A DNA stretch of 64,000 nt, taken from positions 5,022,001-5,086,000 of the forward strand of contig CANTUQ010000003.1 of the NCBI GenBank assembly GCA_947683425.1, given 5' to 3'. This DNA is from Excoecaria cochinchinensis (lineage: Eukaryota; Streptophyta; Magnoliopsida; Malpighiales; Euphorbiaceae). Both the position numbers and the translations under genes were made by a program. Below are positions 13,324 to 24,296 of the stretch, piece by piece (position 1 is the first letter of the stretch; every line of letters starts with the position of its first letter). A model generated the notes under the pieces. It did not search any database. It saw only the letters and a program-made list of their open reading frames with translations, and was not told the DNA's origin.

Positions 13324-13963
13324 CTCTAAGTGGCTTCGATTCGAAATACCTTAGTTAAAATTTATAATATAGGTTTAATTTAAAATTTTTATCCCTTTTC
13401 GAAATTGGACATCATAGCATTAGAGCCTTAGATCTATGCTAGTTTTGTCCCTATATTAGCCCTGGTGCGTTCCCGAAGCATGACCCTATATTCACTCAAT
13501 ATAGGGAAGTATTAAGGATAATCACCAGCCCAAGCCTCATACCATGAAGGTATATCAAATGGTGACCCGATCGGTCGTTACGCTCATGATGAGTTAGACC
13601 CGTCGGCAGGGACTATGCTTGGGTAACCCCAAAATATCATCACCCATGACCAAAGCTTATGTAATTGCAATAGATACTTCCCCTAGGTGACTTGTACCTT
13701 AATACAATGCTTGCTATGTGGGCTACTATATATTGAACAAATTCAACCCAATTAAATGGGCTTTTATCAAAGGCTTTCATGCCCCGATGGGCCCATCTTA
13801 ATTTAGTTGAAATGTTTAAATATATAAAGGCCAAAATCCATATGTATGCGCATTAGATAAGAGATGTTATGATGCAAATTTTCCACCGAGCACCATACGC
13901 GTCAATTGGGTTCCCCGATAACCCATGGATTAAGCCCACCTACGAAAGAGACCACATTACCTC
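13324..13963 (+). mobile_element. Element E, untranslated leader
   Basis: No coding signal. It contains a perfect 9 bp stem, CCCTATATT (13484-13492) facing AATATAGGG (13498-13506) across a five-base loop. That is a possible packaging or dimerisation structure, given its position between primer site and gag. The function is not shown. Confidence 0.6.
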
Positions 13964-15600
13964 GTGTGTGGGAGTAATAAGGTTGGAAGGATCTACCTAC
14001 TTGCATGTGATTATAAATATTGCATAACTCACTATCAAGCATTGTATATGTCATTCATGCATTATTCTAAGAATATAATTTTTTCAGCCATCATAGATTC
14101 ATCTAAGTGGATAAGAAGTTTCGACGGTCGGCTAGTAAGGTTAAATCCACTTTTTGAGTTATCGAAATTGGTGTCCAACTGGGATTCTGAGTCACTCTCT
14201 CTAGAACCACCAATAGCAGAAGAAGCTGGAGCTTTGACCACTAATGACCTAGTTAGGAGCCTAGAAGTTTTTGGGCATAGAATGATGGATATGATGGGTG
14301 CCATAGCTGAAAGGATTGCCTATCCGCCTGCTGCCCCACAACTACCTGTTGCTCTATAGCCACAGGAAGCCCCTACTCGGGGGCAAGCTGAACCACCTGC
14401 TGGTGGGAAGGCTCCCTTCATTGGAGTTGCTCCAACAATGATCGCAGAGTTGCCGCACTCATTGAGCCAAGAGGGGAAAGGATTCATAATCCCAACGATT
14501 ATTTCCTGATGGAGGAGGAAGACGAAGAGCCAATAGTCCACCATGCTGTGAGGCCCAGGGCACCCAGGGGGGAAGATGAAGCCTTAATGGGGATAAGGCA
14601 ACAGATTGAGGCAATCACGCGCATACTATCAGCTAGAAAGGGGGTCAACCCAGAAGATAGAGATCTGGGGGATGAAGAGCTACTGCCCCAAAGATTCAAG
14701 ATGCCCGAGCTGCCGAAATTTTATGGCACCTCTGACCCATCCGCCCAAGTCGAGCAGTACACCTTGGTCATGAAAGCCACAAGGGTTAGTAAAAAGCAGA
14801 AGGTAGAATATTTATGCCTTAGTATGGTGGGCCTGATAGTTGACTGGTACCACGAGTTGGATAGGAGGCCCAAGGAGGACTAGGACCTTTTGACCGAAAA
14901 GTTCATGAAGCAGTACGACAGCAGCACCAGGATGGAGGCCACCCTAAAAGACCTTGAGCTCTTACAGCAACGAAGCGACGAATCATTCCATGAGTACCTC
15001 ACCAGATGGAGGAACAGGGTCATGGAGATGAAGAGGAAGCCTGATACCGCTGACCAGATCAAGTTATTCATCAGTAACTCTTGCCCTTATTTGAGGGATT
15101 TGCTCAACTTTAAGGGGCCCATGGACTGGGAGTCGCTGAAGAATATCGCTGTAGAAGCTGAGGCGGCTTACCTAGCAAAGAAAGCAAGCCAAAATAACTT
15201 TGCTGGGAAAGGCTATGGGAACCAGTCGGGATTCAAATCAGGAGGTGCCGGGGGCAGCAATAACAGAAATGGCAAGACAGCCGAAGTATCAGCCACTGGA
15301 GTTGGGTAGCGCCAGAGATACTACTCCAACTTAGGCCGCTTTCTATCCTGGGTGCTGGAGAGGCTGATGAAAGAGGGCACGTTGCAGCCTTTGGTGCCTA
15401 GACCGGCTATGAATGAAGGGCAGCAAGGGCACAGAGAAGACCAGTACCGCGCCTACCACTGGCACACCGGCCACCAGACGGATTACTGCCGAACATTGAG
15501 AAACAAGATCCAGGATCTCATTGACACCAATTAGATCACGGATCCTAAGAAGAGAGAAAAGAAGAAAAAGGCAGGTTACAACGCGGTCCCTCCACCATGA
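13964..15600 (+). pseudogene. Element E Gag (Tat/Ogre-like), broken
   Basis: A first segment (to 14359) reads in one frame; the rest reads in another from 14509 to 15600, interrupted by stops at 14881, 15307 and 15532. Visible parts: an acidic EEEDEEP stretch; the MPELPKFYGTSDP block that opens the retrotransposon gag domain; a DWYHELDRRP segment; FHEYLTRWRNRV; and a C-terminal YRAYHWHTGHQTDYCRTLR motif like the His/Cys motif of Ogre-type Gag. It would form the virus-like particle. The true start is unclear; an ATG at 13964 is only the longest choice. No pol follows. Confidence 0.8.
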
Positions 15601-16670
15601 TTATGATCGGGTCCTCTTAATCCACTAGTGAGAGTGGAAATGAAGATTATGTTCTTTCTTTTTCAATTTTTGTTATTATTTCTAGAACAATTTTTTATGA
15701 CAATGTTTGGTTATTTCAATAGAACGATTTTTGCTTATTTGTATGGTGTTTCTAATGATTTCATTTAATATGATCACAATGCATTTACTTTGACATTAAC
15801 TCAAATAATATGACTACAGTTAATCTTGGAATTTTGGGGAACCTAAAGAAAATCTTGTTAGCATCTGATATAACTCCTGTAGAGAGGGAAATTCAGAGAA
15901 AAAATAATAAAGAAAAACTAGTTGCAATTAGGGGATTGGATGGAAACTCACTAAGAGCACTAAAACCTTTCTGATTACCCATCAAAGCGATCCCTGGATA
16001 AGACGGAACCTAGAAAATGATTTAGGCAACAATTTCTTTGTATAGCTCTCTAAATGACTATTTCCTACCCTTATTCTGCAATCGCTTAGCCCGTTGAGCT
16101 TTATGGAGGTACGCTAAATGCGTGCCAATTTTGTTGTTACACATGTTAAAACTATCCCCTCGTCTAAAATGATTTTTGCCTCCCCTTAGAAGAGTGGCCG
16201 CTCTAGAATGGATGGATGTACGTTTTAACAATTTTTTTTTGGGTTATAAAAAATTGCCTTGGTAAGGATGAGTTTACACTTTGGGAAGAGGGTTTCAGTC
16301 ATGCACAAAAGACATGAGCTCAAAAAAAAATAAAAAAAAATAAATTAAAATAGAGCTCAAAATAGTAACCACTTGACGAGTTTCGATGATTACCTTTTTA
16401 ACTATCATTCTGATCTTAATGAGCTAAAACGTTATCGAACCCAAATTCAAGAATACCTTTGTATATGCAACTGAGCTGAGAATGGTTCATCCATCAGTCG
16501 AGTAAATATTGCGGCCATATTTTCTCTAGCGACCGGATCTTCCTTTGACAGCCATCTACCTAAGCCTAACATTACAACCAAAGTAAGACCTCTTGATTCT
16601 TGGTTCAGTCTTATCCAATTAGTGGAGATGACCTTCTAATAAGGTTTGGTACGTAAGAAGAGGCATATGG
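15601..16670 (+). mobile_element. Element E, internal region without a recognisable gene
   Basis: AT-rich, no ORF of note. No reverse transcriptase, RNase H or integrase motif is readable in any frame, so the pol that should follow gag is deleted or was never present. Contains A/T runs near 16225 and 16321. It ends at the insertion of F, with target TATGG at 16666-16670. Confidence 0.65.
16666..16670. repeat. Target-site duplication of F, left copy (TATGG)
   Basis: TATGG directly before TGTAATGCCCC, repeated directly after the last base of F at 30869-30873. A perfect 5 bp duplication shows F inserted as one unit into element E. Confidence 0.9.
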
Positions 16671-17029
16671 TGTAATGCCCCAAAAATTTCAGTGTTTTTA
16701 TTTATTAATTTGACGCGCTAAAAATTCATCAAATGTTGATTTTAACGCATAAGAGTGGAATTTTTCATTAAAACTATGTAATTTAATTATTCAAATAATT
16801 TTTGATATATGCATATATGTATGTGTGTGTAACGCATATTTACATGTAAATGGATAAGAAAATAGTTAATAGATAAAATAAATAAATAATTATAACATAT
16901 GATAATATTTAGTAAGGTCTAAAATGATCTAAAATTTGTGAGAATTAAGTTAATTAGTGGGAGAACACGGTAAAGAAAACGAAGAAGGAAAGAAAGAGAC
17001 CGGAGAAAGAGAGAGGGAGAGAGGGACGG

Positions 17030-17610
17030 CGGAGCACGGTGGAAGGGGCGAGCGGCTGGCGCTAGTCGACGGCAAGCAACCGGACTCCTCGCCATTGCTG
17101 ATCGCAGGTGTCTTCTTCCCCGTTGCGACGTCGTCGTTTCAGAAAAAGAGGAGGAAAAATTGGGAGTTCTTCAGCGTTTTTCGGTGAACTCTGGTGGCGG
17201 TAGACGACACGTAGGGCACCGTGAGATTTATGGTGGCCAGACGAAGCTTCCGGTGGCCATGGATGCTCCTCAATCGCCGGCGACGAGCAGATCGGAGAAA
17301 GAGGAACCGAAGCTTCTCTTGCATTTTTCGGCGAGCTCCGACGGCGAGAGGCGACACGAGCAGTGCGACTGGACTCACGGCGGCAAGGCGAAGCTTTCGG
17401 AGGCCGTGGATCTCCCTCAATCGCCGGCGACAAGTAGATCGGAGGAGAAGGAAACAGAAGCTACCGACCCCGATTCCGACGAAATAACGGGGAGTATCGG
17501 CGCGTGACCACCGGAACCGTAAACCCGAGGCGTCAAGCTTCCCTCCGATGAGCTCAGCGCCTCCGGTGGAGCTCCGGCGAACCTCCGACGAGACTCTGGC
17601 GAGGCTCCGG
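17030..17610. repeat. GC-rich block with a diverged tandem duplication inside F
   Basis: Sharply higher GC than its surroundings and rich in CGGCGA words. Two segments of about 150 bases, near 17165-17310 and 17330-17450, share CAATCGCCGGCGACNAG, AGATCGGAG and GACGAAGCTT/GGCGAAGCTT blocks in the same order. ORFs of 76-123 codons on both strands cover it, but none has a recognisable domain and base composition explains them. Confidence 0.6.
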
Positions 17611-19441
17611 CGACGGTGAAGAGACCAAATTATGCAGAAAAATCCTGTATGTGGCCACCAGAATTACTTTCTTAAGTGATTTTCCACAAGTTAAAATTTA
17701 TTAAGAGTGATTTTGCTAAATACAGTATGTGAACAATTTTATTGATTTGCTGGCACTGTGTTAAGAGTAATGGCTTAGCTGAATAGAATTAAATTTGAGA
17801 TTTATAGATTTCGGGTTAAATGAAAAGAATTGAAAAGTTTTCCATATTCGGGAAAGTAGGACTGCATTTGTAAAATAGGAGAAATATAGATAAATTTGTA
17901 GTAGGATCTTAAATTGTATATAATCTTTATAATGATAAAATTCTGGCGTATAAACTATATTAGTAATTAAACTAATAAATAACTTGGCAATAATTAAATT
18001 TGATAATGGTAGTGTATTTGATAATTCTTAAAGAATTGGTGGGAATTTAAATGTTGAGTGGGAATTCCAATTACGTTTATTGATAGTTTGAATTAAGGAT
18101 TAACTTGGGTTGAAGGCATGTGATTTTATTATATTAAAATTCGATTAGTGCATGTTTTAAAATATTAAGTGAATGTTTGAAGCCATTGTTCAAGCAGTCA
18201 AATTACTGTTAAGACAAAATTAGAAGTATATGTGTACCCCTATATAAGTGCAAAATAACATAAATACAATAGTAAGTTTGTAATAAGTTTTAAACTGTAT
18301 GGTGAATTTAATTTAGTTTAGTCAATTATTTTAAGCTGTGAGTTAAAGCTTAAATGAATTAAGCAAATTAAGTTAAACTGATGAATTGAGCTAAATCATT
18401 GAAATAGAAGCAAGTAGGGATCGGTAATTGTGGAGTTCTGTTTTTGGGTACATCATGGAATTTCACTTGAATTGTGCATTTGAATTTATAAACTAAGAAT
18501 GGATAATATACATATTGTGATGAATTACTACCATAATAAATTTTAGTCGCTATGTATGGGCCGACTTGTGAAAATTGTTTAGTACAATTTTGTTTAATGT
18601 TACGAGTAATATGATAGAGTTGAGGACTTATAATAGGTATCATTTTAATAAATGAAATTTAGTGTAAATCTATAAAGATAGGATGGAATTCAACATGAAA
18701 GAAAATAAATATATTTATAAGTAAAGACTAATAGAAGGCAGCATCGTAAATTTACTATATTACTGATAAATAAAGGACTAAAAGTATTTTAAGCAGGCTC
18801 ATGACATGTGAATGAATTAGAGAAAGTGAGTGTACTTAACAAATAAAGAGTATAGTTAAGTATGCCTAAAAGACAATTATAACAATAAAGTAAATTAGTC
18901 TGTTAAGGAAGTCAGAATATCAGGCTATAAATAAAAGTAAAAATGGGTTATACGTGTTTAAATGGGGTAATTTGTAAGAAGAATTGGATAAATGAAAAAT
19001 AGTGAATCCCTATTTAAACAATAATGTATTAATGGTATGGTATGAAATAAACTTAATTTGACGAAATAAAATGAAAAAGAATTGAAATGGAAAGAAAGAG
19101 TAGTGGCAGAATGTATACTGATTTAAATGAGGTATATTATTATTGTTAACACATTTTAAATATAAAAATATGATTAATGGCTTGTTGTGAAGCTAAGATT
19201 AGTGAAATTTGGTAAGTAAATGGAATTTTATGAGAAATTGATGATGGATGATACCGGGATTATTTCTGAAAAATTGAATTGAAGTGTATGTTGATCTTAT
19301 TTTATGTAAAGATTAAAGTTTTGATTTATTTAAATAACATTCAATAATGTGGCCCTATTCGATGAGCTGGTAGACAAGTCTAGTTCAGGATATAGTGGCT
19401 AGCCATAGGGACATAAGACCGCGGGTGTGAGCATGGCGACT

Positions 19442-19550
19442 CACTTTTTAGTAGGCCAATGATGGTCCTACTTCTGTATCTGAATATCTGAATATCACTT
19501 TTTAGTAGGCCAATGATGGTCCTACTTCTGTATTTGAATATCCGAAGTGT
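19442..19550. repeat. 55 bp direct duplication in F
   Basis: CACTTTTTAGTAGGCCAATG and the following GATGGTCCTACTTCTGTAT occur twice in tandem, starting near 19442 and 19497. Each copy contains GTAGG...CCTAC arms that could pair. Confidence 0.85.
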
Positions 19551-20148
19551 ATTGTACTGTATTTAAAGACAGTGGTGATCACACAGGACTCCACTGGTAT
19601 CTGAAAGACTGGGGGTAATCCTTCGGGGTTCCTTTAGGTTTGAAAGACTGGAGTGATCTCTTAGAGGTCTCTCCAGGTTATTGTGAACTCTTAGGGGTTC
19701 ACATCCCGTTTATCCTGTGCTTAGAGTCTGCCAGCATTGTACTATGGGCAAAACAGTAAATTGTAAAGTGAATTTATGAATGTGAAATAATTGTGTGAAT
19801 CAAGAAATTTATTGATGAATAAATGAAGTGAGATAAACTGGTGGGTTTAAATAATAAATTTATAATCCATATTAAATGTATAACTTAAGAAGTTAAATGG
19901 CAAGTGTGAAAGTAAATGTGGATTAAGAAGCCATAAAGTAACTTAATGACAGAAGTAAAGTTGAAGGATAAAATAGTACAACTGCTAAAGGGATGTTAAT
20001 TAGTAGATAAGAGTGAAATTTAAAGTTATATATATATATGTGTATGTATATATTGATAAAGCTGATGGATCTGTGATAAAAAAATTCTAATTGAGTAAAT
20101 GATATCAGTAAATGATCCTAATGAAATTAATAATATAATGAAGTAGCT

Positions 20149-20153
20149 TTATG
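20149..20153. repeat. Target-site duplication of element B, left copy (TTATG)
   Basis: TTATG before TGTCATGGCC, and again at 29759-29763 after the final CA. A perfect 5 bp duplication. Confidence 0.92.
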
Positions 20154-21135
20154 TGTCATGGCCGGAATTGTACCCTAGTCGTATTTGGTCTAATTGGGGT
20201 GAAAGTGTAATTGAAGTGTAGGATTGGACTTAATTGAAGAAAGAGGAATTGTTTAGTGGCTAATGAGTAATTGAGTCACATTAAGCTAATGGTTGATTAG
20301 TTGTTTAATGATGCTTTAATTAGGAATATAATAATGTAAGAAATTGGATAGTGGAGGCAGATTTTGGTGAGTGGTTTCCGTGTGGCTTAGTGAGGGTGTG
20401 CCACCTACACCTTTGCATGCAAGAGTGGGTTAAGGGAAGAGAAGGGTTTCATTTGGGTAACCTAGTAATTTTTGTGTTCCTCTCTTTTCTTCTTGCGTGA
20501 GAGTGAGTGTTAAGGAAGAGTAAGCATATTGATGTTTAGTTGCTCATGAGTTAAGGGTTAAACCTAAGAGGTAAGTGGTTAAGTGTGCTTATTCTCATCT
20601 TCTACTCTTCTTCTTGGTTTTGATTTGGTTTGGAGTGAGGATTGATGGATTGTGTTCAATTCTGGAATTTGTGTTGGTTTTGCTAGCTGAAGCAGTGAAA
20701 AGAGAAAAGGGAAAAGCTGTAATTGGAGAACCGAGCGTCCATTGTAATTAGGAGCTAAGGCGACGAGGTTTGGGAACAAACCCTAATTGTGTGATTATGT
20801 GATTAGTGTTGGTTAAATAGAATTTTGAAATGAATTGCAAGATATGTGAAATTGAAGTTTGAGCATGAATTATGTGATGCTAAATTGTATGATTATAGTA
20901 GCAATATGATTGTGATAAAGTGCTTGAGAATGATTATGATTTGTACTATTATTGAATGCCAAACAAGAAGGGAAAATCAGGTATGTGTTATTGAGTGTGT
21001 GGTTGTTGTATTTGGGTTGATTGCCAAACAAATAAGAAGGAGATTTGAAGTCTAGGCGTAAAAGGAGAATTGGACTGAAAAAGCACAGCCATGCTAGTGA
21101 TAAACATAGCTGTGTTTTTGGTATTTTTGCATAGG

Positions 21136-21460
21136 TCACGGTGACAATGAAATTGATTGTGACCATGACATATGCTGAGTTCAATTCTGCCTAGAGGAAT
21201 TTGGTATGTCACGGTGACAATGGAATTCATTGTGACCGTGACCTACCCAGGAAGGCATTATGTTTTGCAAATGAGAATATGTCACGGTGACAATGAGATT
21301 CATTGTGACCGTGACATACCCTCAGGCTGCATTCTGCCGAGAGTTGGGAACACATCACGGTGACAATGAAATTGATTGTGACCGTGACATGTCCCCAATT
21401 TGCATTCTGTTTTGGACTTCAATATGTCACGGTGACAATGAAATCCATTGTGACCGTGAC
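21136..21460. repeat. Five-unit hairpin array, element B 5' LTR
   Basis: Units start at 21136, 21209, 21282, 21355 and 21427, a period of 72-73. Left arm TCACGGTGACAAT, right arm ATTGTGACCGTGA, loop of 7 bases. Spacers differ from unit to unit. The arms pair with a single mismatch at the same position in every unit. Confidence 0.92.
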
Positions 21461-22195
21461 CCACCCTGTTTTGGCAATATGATCCTAATGTGTTTGGCCA
21501 TTCAAATGGCAAGGCTTTGAGCTGAAATAAAGGACAACATGAGTAAGTATTGTATGTGTGTTAAGTGATCTACAAATGCATACAAACATGGTGATTTCTG
21601 AATATGATCAGTTATGTAAATATTATATGAGAAGATTGAATTTGAAAGCATACTGAATATGCAAGTGAAATGTTAGCTATGTGCTAATGCAAATGTGTAA
21701 AGTGAAAAGTGAATTGAATAATTTGTCAATAACTTAAGCCTGCGAGTCAAGTAGTGGATAGTTAGGCATGCCTATAGGGTTCAGTGCTGCAGCCCCATGC
21801 GTTAAATGTGTCTTATTCCATGGGAATCAGAATGCGATTATCCTTGCTGGATTCAGTTAATTGTGGAATGATGAAAAGTACCAGAAGGTACTAATGTGTA
21901 AAAGTGATCTCCATGAGATTCTGGGTACCTAGGAGGTACCGATGCGTTACCCGTTATCCGCGTCATTGAATTGCAGGCTAACTGGTTAATTAAATAAAAA
22001 AAAATGGAAGTAACTGTGATACAAGAAAGTATGTGGTATGGATATGTAAATAAGTGATTGATGCTTTATGATTGAATATAGTAATGGATAAAACTATGCT
22101 TGAAATGGTATGTGCTTTAATAATGAATGTTCTAGCATGTAATGTATGATGTTTCTGATGTGTGCTAATTAATTGCTATATATATGAGTTCCCCA

Positions 22196-22235
22196 CTAAG
22201 CGTTATCGCTTAGCATGGATTTACTCTAATCCGTG
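22196..22235 (+). promoter_or_regulatory. Twin stem-loop, element B 5' LTR
   Basis: CTAAGCG-TTAT-CGCTTAG (22196-22213), then CATGG (22214-22218) facing CCGTG (22231-22235), which pairs in RNA with one U-G wobble. The TATA-like box about 15 bases upstream puts a likely transcription start in or just after the first stem. Function is inferred. Confidence 0.6.
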
Positions 22236-22609
22236 CAGGTACGGACGAGAGGTGACTGAAGGACGTCCCCCGCATTTTGGTACGGTCAACAATAGGAAGT
22301 GTATAGTGTAGGGTTGGGGGTTGTTATTTGGAACTTTTGTATAAGTTTTATATGGTTAATATGTATTTTGAATATGTAAAGGCATGTAATAATGTAGTAA
22401 TCATGGATGTAACCTCCCACATGTATGTGTGTCACATGAATAGCTAAGGCGTGTGAATAATAGTAGTAGGCATGTGATGCATGAATTAAGGTAGTGTGTG
22501 ATGAAATTTTATTATTCAGTTTCCGCATGTGTCCTCTGTGTGTGTGCGACCTTCTCTAACTAAGATTAGCTGAGCTAGTCTGTCGTTAGGGAACGGGCGT
22601 CACAAGTTG

Positions 22610-22621
22610 TGGTATCAGAGC
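22610..22621 (+). other. Element B primer-binding site, initiator tRNA-Met
   Basis: TGGTATCAGAGC, five bases after the 5' LTR end. A perfect match to the usual plant Ty3/gypsy primer site. Confidence 0.93.
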
Positions 22622-22712
22622 CTAGGTTGAGTCTTTTCTGGGAATTGGGTAGATAAGATGTGTATAGTTTGTTGACCTAATGCGGAAGTCCTTGTTTAAT
22701 ATGTGTAGTAAG

Positions 22713-24296
22713 ATGGATTCTGGAAGGCATACCGGTGAGGAATCTGCCGAAAGTGTGAATCCTCGTGAAGCTGAGGTGATAGGGTCTGGGCAGTCTAGAT
22801 CGGTTGGCTATGGGAATGAGATTCCATTTGGGCCTATGGAAGCCATGATGAAAATGACACAAGATATGGCGAGAGTGATGGAACGTATGATGGCGCCAAG
22901 AGCCCCAATAGAATCTTTGAGGAAGCATGGTTTGGAGGAATTTCATGGAATAAGGTTAGATGAGTCAGAAAAAGCTAAGTACTGGATTGAGAAGGTGGAA
23001 AGGATTCTTAAGGAGATTTGATGTCCTCCAGATCAGTGGGTTGAATGTGTGGAGTCATTACTCCAAGGTCCTGCATATGATTGGTGGAAGCTGGTCCTGC
23101 AGAATCCGATGCTTCCTGAACCATTAAACTGGGAGTTCTTTGAAAAAGAATTCAAGAACAAGTATATTACTAAAGCACATCGAGAGGCAAATTGGAAGAA
23201 GTTCTTGAGTTTGAGACAGAGGACTATGACAGTGGCGGAGTATGAAGCAGAATTTTGTCGCTTAAGCAAATATGCGCCGAAAGGTGTGTTAACTGATGTG
23301 TTGCGATGTCAACAGTTTGAGGATGGATTGATTGAGGAAATTAAAGCTTTGCTGATTTCTCTAACAACAGAGCAGAATATAAGTTACTATCAAATTGTTC
23401 AAGCAGCTTTGAGAGCTGAAAGGACTCTAGGAGCTCAACGGGAATGGAGACAAAGGAAGAATGCAAATAGAGGTGGTTCCCAAACGGGGAAAAGATCAAG
23501 AGATTCTCATGTGACACCACCTGCTGAGTCAGGGTTTAGTTCTGCAGCGAGAGGTAAAAAGCGAGGCGCTCCTTCAGCATCTGGTTCTGGAAGAGGAACA
23601 TCTGGTAGTAGAAGTGAGGTTCAGGAGTGTCCTCATTGTGGTAAGTGGCATAGAGGAGAATGCTGGAAAGTGTCGAGAGCTTGTTATAGATGTGGGAGCA
23701 CTGAGCATTTCATTGCTAATTGCCCGAATACTTATGAGATGTCAGGAAATCAACAAGAGCAGAGTAGGGGTGGTTCAAACTTGCCTTCTACGAACAGAGG
23801 AAGAGGAAGAGGACGTGGCAGAGGTAGTCAGTCCAGAGGTGCAGTCGATTCTGAGATTGTGGATAGACCTGATGCGGCGTCAGTGCGGGCTTATGCTATG
23901 AAGGCACGAGAGGATCAGGATGCGCCTGAGATGATAGCAGGTACTATTCTACTTTGTGGTGTGGAAATGTTTGCACTTATTGATCCTGGTTCAACTCACT
24001 CATATGTATGTGATAAAAAGATATGTGAAAAGATGCCTAAAGTGGAATGTTTAAAATATGATATTTGTGTGTCTAGCCCTTTGGGAGGTAGTGTTAATGT
24101 GAACAGAGTATATAGAAACTGTGCATTAGAAGTTCAAGGTATAATGTTTCCAGCGGATTTGATTGAGCTACCGTTCGATGAGTTTGATTTGATTCTGGGT
24201 ATGGATTGGTTAACTAAGTATGATGCGGATGTTAAGTGTAAGAAGAAAATGGTTATAATCTCTGATGGTAAGGGAAACAGAGCGACAGTGAGATGA
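22713..24296 (+). pseudogene. Element B Gag and protease, with one internal stop and a terminal stop
   Basis: One reading frame from the ATG at 22713 (MDSGRHTGEE) for 528 codons. Parts by approximate residue: N-terminal arm 1-70; capsid (retrotransposon gag family) about 75-245, including YDWWKLVLQNP; a zinc knuckle of the CX2CX3HX3C form at 306-317; a classical CX2CX4HX4C at 324-337; an RGRGRGRG run near 365; protease with the active-site triad Asp-Pro-Gly at 424-426 in LIDPGSTHSYV, the version common in this clade. TGA at 23019-23021 breaks the capsid where the relatives A and G have Lys or Arg. TGA at 24294-24296 separates protease from pol in the same frame, where A has Gly. Gag would build the particle and bind RNA; with these stops full-length protein would need read-through. 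Confidence 0.9.

Larger units (their letters stand above)
20154..22604 (+). repeat. Element B 5' LTR (2,451 bp)
   Basis: TGTCATGGCC...GGGCGTCACA. Contains the five-unit hairpin array (21136-21460), the TAGGCATGCCTA palindrome (21763-21774), a TATA-like CTATATATATG (near 22177-22187) and the twin stem-loop (22196-22235). Confidence 0.95.

Noticed and set aside
17062..17433. Arg/Ser-rich ORFs in the GC block of F as a captured gene
   Set aside because: Several frames are open on both strands at once, as high GC alone would give; no domain is readable.
21136..21460. Regularly spaced repeats resembling a CRISPR array
   Set aside because: The sequence is a plant LTR, units are inverted repeats within a retrotransposon, spacers are partly alike, and no cas gene is present.
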